From: an uncultured Bacillota bacterium
GTDB lineage: Bacteria > Bacillota > Clostridia > Christensenellales > UBA1242
Length of the DNA: 12,765 nt
Direction of reading: 5' to 3'
Assembly (NCBI GenBank): GCA_947088415.1
Contig: CAMUGK010000020.1
Span: 1-12,765 of the forward strand
Part shown: piece after piece, positions 7,078-12,591 of the stretch
How positions within the stretch are numbered: the first letter of the stretch is position 1
Layout: the number at the start of each line of letters is the position of its first letter
Program-made: the position numbers and the translations under genes
The notes under the pieces: generated by a model
Database searches by the model: none
What the model saw: the letters and a program-made list of their open reading frames with translations, nothing else
Told to the model about the DNA's origin: nothing

Positions 7078-7122
7078 TTATTTAACAAATTTTTTTATAA
7101 TTTTTTTATTTTTGAGGGAAAA

Positions 7123-7539
7123 TTATTTAATGATTATTGATTTTATTGCATTAACCATAAATGTCAATTTTGCAGGAGTGTTATTGCCTGGTGTTGGTTT
7201 ATCTCCTCCAGATTCTGGAACACTAATTAAAGCATTTACGATTTCAGGTAATAAAAGATTGAAAAATAGAACCAGCACAATTGTTACACCGATAGCAATT
7301 AAAACTGTAATTAAGTGTTTTTTAGCTTCATCACGTTTGCTTTGTTCGTCAGCTTTTGCAAGTTGAATGCCAAGATAAACGGCATAGATTGCACCTGCAG
7401 CACCGATAATACCCATTAATATATAAAGAACAATACTGATAGGGTCAAATATTTTTGCTATCCAGTTGTATTTAGTGCTTGCCCAAATACCTGAGCCAAA
7501 AATATCTTTCCAAGTTCTACATAACATTGAAATATTCAT
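7123..7539 (-). CDS. VirB2/TrbC pilin-like small membrane protein, paralogue C, with tail extension
   Basis: The product is 138 residues, preceded by GGAGGAGG. The core repeats the paralogue B plan: YNWIAKIFDPISIVLYILMG, GAAGAIYAVYLG, the loop QLAKADEQSKRDEAKKHL, then TM2 ITVLIAIGVTIVLVLFFNLLLP. Unlike A and B it continues for about 30 residues with a Pro/Gly linker (VPESGGDKPTPGNNTP) and a short helix-like end (KLTFMVNAIKSIIIK). This tail could be an interaction or surface segment. Its promoter has a G/C homopolymer between -35 and -10, so expression may switch on and off. Role by layout only: pilin-like subunit or other small membrane protein. Confidence 0.65.
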   Translation of the reverse strand: MNISMLCRTWKDIFGSGIWASTKYNWIAKIFDPISIVLYILMGIIGAAGAIYAVYLGIQLAKADEQSKRDEAKKHLITVLIAIGVTIVLVLFFNLLLPEIVNALISVPESGGDKPTPGNNTPAKLTFMVNAIKSIIIK

Positions 7540-7570
7540 AAATCCTCCTCCTTAATTTAGATTATACCTG

Positions 7571-7597
7571 ATTATAATGCGGGGGGGGACTTGTCAA
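7571..7597 (-). promoter_or_regulatory. Promoter of pilin-like gene C with a C8 tract in the spacer (possible phase-variable switch)
   Basis: On the minus strand a perfect TTGACA (7592-7597) and a perfect TATAAT (7571-7576) are separated by only 15 nt. Eight of those bases are a single C run (G at 7581-7588 on the plus strand). A second TATAAT at 7561-7566 would give a 25-nt spacer. Slipped-strand changes of one to two bases would bring the spacer to 16 or 17 nt and change promoter strength. A run of eight G/C is very unusual in DNA this AT-rich. Confidence 0.65.
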
Positions 7598-7626
7598 GCA
7601 AATTTCAAAAATAATTTAAAAAATAT

Positions 7627-7874
7627 GTGGCAATGCCACTTGTTGTCAAAAGCAACCTGCCTCTGTCATTTTGAGGTGGCAATGCCACATTCTAAAAAAG
7701 TAAATCATATTTGTCATTCTGGTGAGCCGAACGTAGTGAGCCCTGAGCGTAGTCGAAGGCTCTAGCGAAGAATCTTTTGAAAGAGATTTTTCCACTTCGC
7801 TATCGCTTCGGTCGAAATGACGGCAAGGAATTATAGATCCTTCGACTACGCTCAGGATGACACGAACCAAATGT
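7627..7874. repeat. Cluster of dispersed intergenic repeats upstream of pilin-like gene C
   Basis: Two exact copies of the palindrome GTGGCAATGCCAC (7627-7639 and 7676-7688) flank a GTCATTTTGAGG fragment. Then come composite repeat copies in both orientations: 7711-7777 (GTCATTCTGGTGAGC... to GAAGAATCTTTT), 7780-7821 (ending GTCGAAATGACG) and 7835-7861 (ATCCTTCGACTACGCTCAG). The segment ends with CACGAACCAAATGTT (7860-7874), the same word found after the protease at 5820-5834. No convincing gene lies here. Confidence 0.75.
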
Positions 7875-7911
7875 TCGACGACTTTTTTGGCTTAAAGACC
7901 AGGCGAGCCTG

Positions 7912-8103
7912 TTAAAAAACTATTGTTCCAGGGCATTGTCCAGGGCAGGTGTTTTGATTGCAACCATTATTAAAGCCATTTTCATTTGTCAGCGAAAGCA
8001 ACAACAAAAGTAAAAAGTTTTGATTTGTTGCAAGGTTTGTATCTGTGGCTGATGCCAAAACAGATAAAATAAGCACAAGCAAAATATTTTGATTTAAATT
8101 CAT
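7912..8103 (-). CDS. Small hydrophobic peptide with Cys-containing tail, function unknown
   Basis: The product is 63 residues, supported as a gene by a good AAAGGAG site 6 nt before the ATG. The N-terminal half is an internal duplication of a short Asn/Gln-plus-leucine block: NQNILLVLILSVLASA, then NQNFLLLLLLSL. The second half is polar and carries three cysteines in GCNQNTCPGQCPG, a doubled CPG motif made by a repeated TGCCCTGG in the DNA. I do not recognise a family. It could be a membrane-associated or exported small peptide (signal-like N-terminus plus Cys-rich end). It is divergent from the ArsR-type gene at 8255, so control by that regulator is possible. No convincing promoter or terminator is visible. 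Confidence 0.5.
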   Translation of the reverse strand: MNLNQNILLVLILSVLASATDTNLATNQNFLLLLLLSLTNENGFNNGCNQNTCPGQCPGTIVF

Positions 8104-8189
8104 AAATTTCTCCTTTCAACATTTAAATTTGTTTTTCGACAAAACTTGCGATTTTTCTTTATTTTTCTCTTTGGTTTAATTTAATGTTT

Positions 8190-8217
8190 TTGGCACAATT
8201 AGGATAGGTCATATAAA
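8190..8217 (+). promoter_or_regulatory. Promoter of the ArsR-family gene
   Basis: TTGGCA (8190-8195), a 16-nt spacer and TATAAA (8212-8217). The predicted start site is near 8224, downstream of the ATG at 8219. This supports the internal ATG at 8255 as the true start. Confidence 0.5.
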
Positions 8218-8254
8218 TATGTATGAAAATATTTTTAAAAGGGTTAAAAATTCT

Positions 8255-8593
8255 ATGGAAAATAAATTTTTATTGCTTTCAGAGAGAAATAAGCATGATA
8301 TAATTTCTTCAATTCCTGAAGAAAGACAAATTTCTCGACTTGCCGATTATTTCCAAAATTTTGCAGATTCAACTCGCATTAAAATTCTCTCTTGCCTTGC
8401 GTTATCAAAACTTTGCGTAAACGATCTTTCAAATTTGCTTGGAATAAATCAAACGACAATTTCTCATCAACTTAAACTTCTCAAAGATCAAGGCATTGTG
8501 TCTTACAAGCGTGACGGTAAAATTCTTGTTTATTCACTTGTAAATCAAAGCGTTAATGACATTATGAATTATGCAGTTTTGGGTCAAGGATAA
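8255..8593 (+). CDS. ArsR/SmtB-family winged-helix transcriptional regulator
   Basis: The product is 112 residues from ATG 8255. An in-frame ATG at 8219 would add 12 residues but lies within the predicted promoter and has no ribosome binding site; AAAAGGG (8237-8243) fits the later start, though with a long gap. The core is the ArsR fold: LADYFQNFADSTRIKILSCL, then the helix-turn-helix VNDLSNLLGINQTTISHQLKLLKDQGIVSYKRDGKILVYSL with its wing. The alpha3N metal site of ArsR/SmtB (ELCVCDL) reads KLCVNDL here, so only one cysteine (residue 54) is kept and classical metal sensing there is doubtful. It is divergent from the small peptide gene, and no hairpin separates it from the next gene. Confidence 0.85.
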   Translation: MENKFLLLSERNKHDIISSIPEERQISRLADYFQNFADSTRIKILSCLALSKLCVNDLSNLLGINQTTISHQLKLLKDQGIVSYKRDGKILVYSLVNQSVNDIMNYAVLGQG

Positions 8594-8608
8594 TTCTTTT
8601 AAATAAGG

Positions 8609-8637
8609 TTGACAAAATTAATTTTAAATGTCATACT
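8609..8637 (+). promoter_or_regulatory. Promoter of the 8658-10661 gene group
   Basis: A perfect TTGACA (8609-8614), a 17-nt spacer and CATACT (8632-8637). The start site is predicted immediately before the AAAGGAG of the gene at 8658. Confidence 0.55.
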
Positions 8638-8657
8638 TGTTGCAAAGGAGCTTTTAT

Positions 8658-9122
8658 ATGAAAGAAGTTATTTCTGAGCTTAATGACATGTCTTTTTCTC
8701 TTCCACTAGGTTGGGAAAAAACTAAGGACGTTTATGACCTTCCAAATGGTCAAGGCATGTTAAACATTAAAAATTATCTATCTAAAAGTGGCGAAGTTAT
8801 TTCACTCTTTGCAATAAGGCGTGACCCAGATGAATTTTTTGAAAGTTACGACCGTGTTGCAAAAAACATTGACAATGTGACTGGCAAATATAATCTTATT
8901 TCATGTCCTTCAATCAAAGCTAATGGATTTATATTTCCTTGCTACATAATTCGTGGGCATGGCGAGAAGCCACTTTTGACAATGCAGGTTTTTTGTAATT
9001 GTGGTGATTGTTTAGGTTGTTTTATGATTAATATAGATGAATTTAATGGAAATTTAAACGACGCAATCAAGTCTCAACATATTTTATCTGAACTTGTTAA
9101 GATTTTGAAAACGATTGAATAA
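8658..9122 (+). CDS. Hypothetical protein with C-x-C-x2-C-x2-C motif
   Basis: The product is 154 residues. ATG 8658 is chosen over an in-frame ATG at 8628 because AAAGGAG lies 7 nt before it and the promoter -10 covers the earlier one. I do not recognise a family with confidence. The N-terminus (ELNDMSFSLPLGWEK) followed by alternating strands resembles the small alpha/beta fold of PsbP/DcrB/DUF1795-type proteins, which is only an impression. No signal peptide or membrane helix is visible. Four cysteines lie close together at 113, 115, 118 and 121 (CNCGDCLGC), with two more at 83 and 95. They could bind a metal or form disulfides. It follows an ArsR-type regulator and precedes queH in the same direction with no terminator. 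Confidence 0.7.
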   Translation: MKEVISELNDMSFSLPLGWEKTKDVYDLPNGQGMLNIKNYLSKSGEVISLFAIRRDPDEFFESYDRVAKNIDNVTGKYNLISCPSIKANGFIFPCYIIRGHGEKPLLTMQVFCNCGDCLGCFMINIDEFNGNLNDAIKSQHILSELVKILKTIE

Positions 9123-9175
9123 TTTAGCAAAATTGGCGAAAAAACATGAAAAAATAAAGGAAAACGCAAGAAAAA

Positions 9176-9745
9176 ATGAAAAAAATGCTTTTACACAGTT
9201 GTTGTGGGCCTTGCAGTACGCAAGTGATTGATGTTTTAAAAAATGATTATGATTTAACTATTTTTTATTACAATCCAAATATACAACCTGAAACTGAATA
9301 TCTTCATCGTCTTTCAGAGCAAAAACGTTTTTGCAAAGAAGTTGGCATTAATGTTATAGATTTGAATTATGACACAAACGAATTTGTTTGCAACATAAAA
9401 GGGCATGAGGAGGACAGAGAAGGTGGCGAGCGTTGCAGAATTTGTTTTTATCTTCGTTTAGACAAAACTGCCAAATATGCCAAAGAGAATGGATTTGACA
9501 TATTTGCAACAACTTTATCTGTAAGTCCGCATAAAAACACTATGGTAATCAACCAAGTGGGGCAAGAGATAAGTAAAGCAAGAAATATTGAATTTTTAGC
9601 AGGTAATTTTAAAAAGCAAGATGGTTACAAAAAAAGTATCGAATTTGCAAAACAATATAATCTTTATAGACAAGATTATTGCGGTTGCATATTTTCCAAA
9701 ATAGAAAGGGAGAAAGCGCGTGAAAGCAAACTCAAGTTCAGCTAA
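9176..9745 (+). CDS. queH: Epoxyqueuosine reductase QueH
   Basis: The product is 189 residues, the usual length of the QueH (formerly DUF208) family, which performs the last step of queuosine synthesis: reduction of epoxyqueuosine in tRNA. The three cysteine blocks are present: LLHSCCGPCS (Cys9, Cys10, Cys13), GGERCRICFYLRL (Cys87, Cys90) and YRQDYCGC (Cys169, Cys171). They provide the ligands of the [4Fe-4S] cluster and the nearby iron site. SVSPHKN is also family-typical. QueH replaces the cobalamin-dependent QueG in many Bacillota. The ribosome binding site is weak (AAGGA about 15 nt before the ATG), and a second ATG is three codons in, so the exact start is uncertain. Its 3' end overlaps the signal peptidase gene by 26 nt. 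Confidence 0.93.
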   Translation: MKKMLLHSCCGPCSTQVIDVLKNDYDLTIFYYNPNIQPETEYLHRLSEQKRFCKEVGINVIDLNYDTNEFVCNIKGHEEDREGGERCRICFYLRLDKTAKYAKENGFDIFATTLSVSPHKNTMVINQVGQEISKARNIEFLAGNFKKQDGYKKSIEFAKQYNLYRQDYCGCIFSKIEREKARESKLKFS

Positions 9746-10661
9746 TTCATCAAAAGAAAAAACTTCACTCAAATCAATTTTTGTTTGGGTTGGCATTTAT
9801 GCACTCATAATTTTGATTTGTGTGCTGGGGTCTTTATTTTGGATTAAATCCTTTAACAACAATTATCGATATTATCCAGTCAGCGGAACTTCAATGCAAC
9901 CAACTATCAATCCTGATGTAATTTATGGTGGGCCAGAAAATCAGCAAGTTCAAGACGGTGTTTTTGTTAAAGTTACAACTGATTTTCAGCGAAATGATAT
10001 TGTTATTATAAAACATAAAACTTCTACAAGCGACACGATAATTAAACGTGTTATTGCAACAGCTGGCGATAAAGTTGCAATTGCTATCAACACCTTTGAA
10101 AACAATAAATATTTGGAAAAAGAAGATAAGTGGGTTCCAGATTATTATTTTCACGTTTTTATCGTTAAAGCGAGAAGCAACAAACTTGAAATGTTAGAAG
10201 AAGAATATGTTGCTGAAAAAGATAGAGAATCTTGGATGAATTCAATAGATAAACGACCAGTTCCAGCAAATTATACCTTATATAAACATTTAGACCTTGG
10301 AAAAAATTATTCATATGAAAAAACCTTTTATGACAAATTTTTTATAGGCGAAAATGGTCAGGCAAATATTCATGCAACAAGTTTTCCTTATTCATATAAT
10401 TTAAACGGAGAAACTAAAACAGAAAACATGCTTTTATATGAAATTCCTGAGGGTGAATTTTTCTATCTTGGCGACCATCGAACTGTAAGTGCAGATTCAA
10501 GAAGCAATGGCATGGGAAAAGTGCAAAATGTTGTAGGAAGAGTTATTGGACAAATTCATGATGCAAAAAAATTGCAACAAGAAGGAATTCTTTGGTGGGC
10601 AAAAATACAAACTATGTTTTCATATTATTGGTCGAATATTGTCGATTATTTTGCTTGGTAG
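9720..10661 (+). CDS. lepB: Signal peptidase I (type I leader peptidase)
   Basis: The product is 313 residues with a GTG start, chosen because GGGAG lies 7 nt before it; no ATG starts the frame before the catalytic region. One N-terminal membrane helix (about 19-42) is followed by the SPase I boxes. SGTSMQP carries nucleophile Ser58, DIVIIK then IIKRVIATAGDKV carries general base Lys109, and YLGDHRTVSADSRSNGMG (249-266) is box E. The protein therefore acts as the Ser-Lys protease cutting signal peptides on the outer face of the membrane. It has a long insertion (about 125-235) between boxes D and E, rich in Lys and Tyr, which makes it larger than minimal Gram-positive enzymes. The start lies within queH, suggesting translational coupling. 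No strong terminator follows. Confidence 0.93.
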   Translation: MKANSSSANSSKEKTSLKSIFVWVGIYALIILICVLGSLFWIKSFNNNYRYYPVSGTSMQPTINPDVIYGGPENQQVQDGVFVKVTTDFQRNDIVIIKHKTSTSDTIIKRVIATAGDKVAIAINTFENNKYLEKEDKWVPDYYFHVFIVKARSNKLEMLEEEYVAEKDRESWMNSIDKRPVPANYTLYKHLDLGKNYSYEKTFYDKFFIGENGQANIHATSFPYSYNLNGETKTENMLLYEIPEGEFFYLGDHRTVSADSRSNGMGKVQNVVGRVIGQIHDAKKLQQEGILWWAKIQTMFSYYWSNIVDYFAW

Positions 10662-10665
10662 AAAA

Positions 10666-10710
10666 TTTTTATGTAAAACGTTTGGTATTTACGTAAAAAT
10701 ATGGTAATAT
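10666..10710 (+). promoter_or_regulatory. HU promoter with flanking inverted repeat
   Basis: TTGGTA (10682-10687), a 17-nt spacer and TAATAT (10705-10710) with a TGG extended -10. Arms TTTTTATGTAAA (10666-10677) and TTTACGTAAAAA (10688-10699) form an inverted repeat with one G-U wobble, leaving the -35 box in the loop. The arms could be an operator or a weak end for the signal peptidase transcript. Confidence 0.6.
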
Positions 10711-10753
10711 TATTTTAGGCAGATGCCAAAACATAAAAAGGAGATAATGATAA

Positions 10754-11029
10754 ATGAACAAACAACAATTTATCAAAGCTTTTGCAGATAAAGCTGGGTT
10801 TACACAAAAAGACGCAGGAATTGCTTTTGATGCAATGGCAGCAACTATCGTTGATGCACTTAAGGAAGGAGAAAAAATCCAAATTGCTGGTTTCGGCACT
10901 TTTGAACTTAAAGCTAAACCTGCAAGAGAAGGTATCAACCCTCTCACAAAACAAAAAGTTAAAATCAAAGCTTGCAAAATGCCAGTTTTTAAATTTGGAA
11001 ACAGTTTTAAAGATATTTTCAATGCATAA
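10754..11029 (+). CDS. HU-family DNA-binding protein
   Basis: The product is 91 residues, standard for HU. The N-terminal helices MNKQQFIKAFADKAGFTQKD are followed by the dimer core and the family signature IQIAGFGTFELKAKPAREG. The DNA-binding beta-arm then carries the intercalating proline in INPLTKQKVKI, and the C-terminus is PVFKFGNSFKDIFN. It is a histone-like nucleoid protein that bends DNA without strong sequence specificity. AAAAGGAG lies upstream of the ATG, and a strong promoter and a very strong terminator frame it as a single-gene unit. Confidence 0.95.
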   Translation: MNKQQFIKAFADKAGFTQKDAGIAFDAMAATIVDALKEGEKIQIAGFGTFELKAKPAREGINPLTKQKVKIKACKMPVFKFGNSFKDIFNA

Positions 11030-11033
11030 TTGT

Positions 11034-11076
11034 TTTGACAAAAAAAGAATGCTTTAAGCATTCTTTTTTTGTCAAA
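11034..11076. terminator. Bidirectional terminator between HU and rubrerythrin
   Basis: A perfect 19-bp stem (11034-11052 with 11058-11076) with loop TTTAA contains seven-base A and T runs in the arms. It begins 5 nt after the HU stop codon and lies 8 nt from the rubrerythrin stop on the other strand. Confidence 0.9.
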
Positions 11077-11083
11077 TATTTAT

Positions 11084-11683
11084 TTAATTGCTTTGAAGTT
11101 TTTGTTGTGGAATATTTACATAACCTTGAGGATAGGTGCAAAGTGGACAAATATCCCACGCCTCTTTTCCTTCATGCGTGTGACCACAATTTGAACATTT
11201 CCATTGAATTTTGTCTGTAAATTTATATAAACATTTGTTTTTATACATTGTTGCAAGTGCTTGTAAAGTTTGATGATGAGAATTTTCAACTTGAGCAATA
11301 AGTAAAAAAGCTTCAGCAATCTTTCCAAAACCTTCGTCTTTTGCAACTTTGGCAAAAGCGGGATAAATGTTTTTTCCTTCATAAAGTTCAATGTCTGCCG
11401 CAGATTGAAGTGAAGTGCGAAGAAGAGAAGGTTCAAAAGGATAGCCAGCTTCAATAGGCACATTGTCTTCTTTAGAATTTCCTAAATGCTCAAGCATAAG
11501 TGAATAAAAACGTGATGCATGAGCCATTTCATTCTTGGCAAGAAGTTTAAGTTGGTCGGAAATTACAGAAAACCCTTCACTAACAGCACTTTTTGCAATA
11601 AATTGATACCTAGCCCCGTCCTGACACTCGGCAGCAAATGCACGAGCTAAATTTTCCTTAGTTTTGCTTTCTAAAAAGTTCAT
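11084..11683 (-). CDS. Rubrerythrin
   Basis: The product is 199 residues with AGGAGG before the ATG. The N-terminal four-helix ferritin-like domain carries the diiron ligand pattern: FAAEC (Glu19), NEMAH (Glu52, His55), YEGKNIYP (Glu102) and VENSHH (Glu133, His136). The C-terminal rubredoxin-like domain has Cys163, Cys166, Cys179 and Cys182 (CSNCGHTHEG...CPLC) for a single iron. Rubrerythrins reduce hydrogen peroxide in the cytosol of anaerobes, with electrons entering through the rubredoxin site. All ligands appear intact. It is divergent from the gene at 11779, with close back-to-back promoters. Confidence 0.95.
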   Translation of the reverse strand: MNFLESKTKENLARAFAAECQDGARYQFIAKSAVSEGFSVISDQLKLLAKNEMAHASRFYSLMLEHLGNSKEDNVPIEAGYPFEPSLLRTSLQSAADIELYEGKNIYPAFAKVAKDEGFGKIAEAFLLIAQVENSHHQTLQALATMYKNKCLYKFTDKIQWKCSNCGHTHEGKEAWDICPLCTYPQGYVNIPQQKLQSN

Positions 11684-11699
11684 AGCAGCCTCCTAAAGT

Positions 11700-11728
11700 T
11701 AATTATTGCTAAAAAAACATTTGTTAAA
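11700..11728 (-). promoter_or_regulatory. Possible rubrerythrin promoter
   Basis: On the minus strand TTTAAC (11723-11728), a 17-nt spacer and TAATTA (11700-11705). The predicted start falls very close to the AGGAGG, so the exact -10 is uncertain. It is separated by only 3 nt from the -35 of the divergent gene. Confidence 0.35.
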
Positions 11729-11731
11729 CAT

Positions 11732-11760
11732 TTGATTTTTTCTTAAAAAACAGGTAAACT
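11732..11760 (+). promoter_or_regulatory. Promoter of the gene at 11779
   Basis: TTGATT (11732-11737), a 17-nt spacer and TAAACT (11755-11760), followed by AGAGGTG before the ATG. Confidence 0.5.
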
Positions 11761-11778
11761 AAACTAAAGAGGTGTTTC

Positions 11779-12507
11779 ATGAAAAGTAACGAAAAACTTG
11801 AAAATGAAAAAATTAAAAAATTTCACTATCTTCTTGTGTCAAAAGATTTTGATAAAGTTAGGTCTAAACTTGATAAAGCATTAAACTATCATCGACTTGA
11901 ACTTGCAGGCAAATTTGATGGAATGGAAGTTATTTATGATGTTCCAAGCAACCTTTTGTCAAAAGCAGGAATAGTTTTAAGTAAACAATATGAAGGCGAA
12001 AAAAGTTTTTTTAAAGTTCGCAAAATAAGCCAATTGCCAGGTGGATATAAACGACCAAGCCAAAAATTTAATTTAGGAGAAAGTCAAGATGCTGAAGCAC
12101 CAAAAGATTTTCCTATGCAAATTGCAAATGCCATTTCAAACCTTTTTGCCAATGTTTTTACAATTGACCTAGTTTCAGTTGTTCGCCAAACAGAACCTAA
12201 AATTGAAATTATAGTGGACGGCTATAAATATAACATAATTGGCGGAACAGGCTATCGTGCAGTATTGCTTTATGAAAATGCAATATATAAAGATGTAAAA
12301 ACAAATAAAAAAGTTAAACGCATAGGCGTTACATTAAAAATGCCGAATGAAGAAAAATATGAAAAAGAAAACCAAACTATTCTAAGTGCAATTGAACATA
12401 GTTGCAAAGAACTTGTAGGTTATGAACAAAGCCGATTTGAAATTGCCGAGCGCCTGCTATATCCAAAACCAATAGGTGATGAAAAGAAACAAAAGGATGA
12501 AGAATAA
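11779..12507 (+). CDS. Hypothetical protein, possibly CYTH-like
   Basis: The product is 242 residues, soluble, with charged ends (KKFHYLL at the N-terminus; DEKKQKDEE at the C-terminus). Residues 40-82 (LELAGKFDGMEVIYDVPSNLLSKAGIVLSKQYEGEKSFFKVRK) follow the CYTH strand pattern, in which a YDTP-type turn precedes a strand and a lysine/arginine strand. The second half (IEIIVDGYKYNII..., RIGVTLKMP, then the helix QTILSAIEHSCKELVGYEQSRFEIAERLL) could complete such a tunnel fold. The N-terminal ExExK motif of active triphosphatases is not evident, so the assignment is weak and activity doubtful. A conserved protein of unknown function is the safe reading. AGAGGTG lies 5 nt upstream of the ATG. 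Confidence 0.45.
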   Translation: MKSNEKLENEKIKKFHYLLVSKDFDKVRSKLDKALNYHRLELAGKFDGMEVIYDVPSNLLSKAGIVLSKQYEGEKSFFKVRKISQLPGGYKRPSQKFNLGESQDAEAPKDFPMQIANAISNLFANVFTIDLVSVVRQTEPKIEIIVDGYKYNIIGGTGYRAVLLYENAIYKDVKTNKKVKRIGVTLKMPNEEKYEKENQTILSAIEHSCKELVGYEQSRFEIAERLLYPKPIGDEKKQKDEE

Positions 12508-12524
12508 GTGCTGAAAAGCACTTT
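12506..12524 (+). terminator. Short hairpin at the end of the 11779 gene
   Basis: AAGTGCT/AGCACTT, a 7-bp stem with loop GAAA, overlaps the stop codon. The following tail is only partly T-rich, so it may be a weak terminator. Confidence 0.45.
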
Positions 12525-12542
12525 AATAAAATTAAAAACCAT

Positions 12543-12591
12543 AAAAAGATATTCTTATATGCATAACACATATATTGCAATATCTTTTTTT
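12543..12591 (+). terminator. Rho-independent terminator
   Basis: AAAAAGATATT (12543-12553) pairs with AATATCTTTTT (12579-12589), and the apex has a second stem TATATG/CATATA. A run of seven Ts closes the structure. Confidence 0.65.

Noticed and set aside
7577..7870. Open frames of 62 and 74 codons in the repeat cluster upstream of gene C
   Set aside because: They lie entirely in dispersed repeats, have no ribosome binding site, and their translations are repeat-derived.
5810..7874. CRISPR array
   Set aside because: Repeats are degenerate, in both orientations and irregularly spaced, without uniform spacers or cas genes.
5940..7874. Integrated conjugative element
   Set aside because: Only pilin-like genes are present; there is no relaxase, coupling protein, VirB4-type ATPase, integrase or clear ends within the window.
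8219..8254. Earlier ATG for the ArsR-type gene
   Set aside because: It overlaps the predicted promoter and lacks a ribosome binding site; the extra 12 residues are outside the family core.
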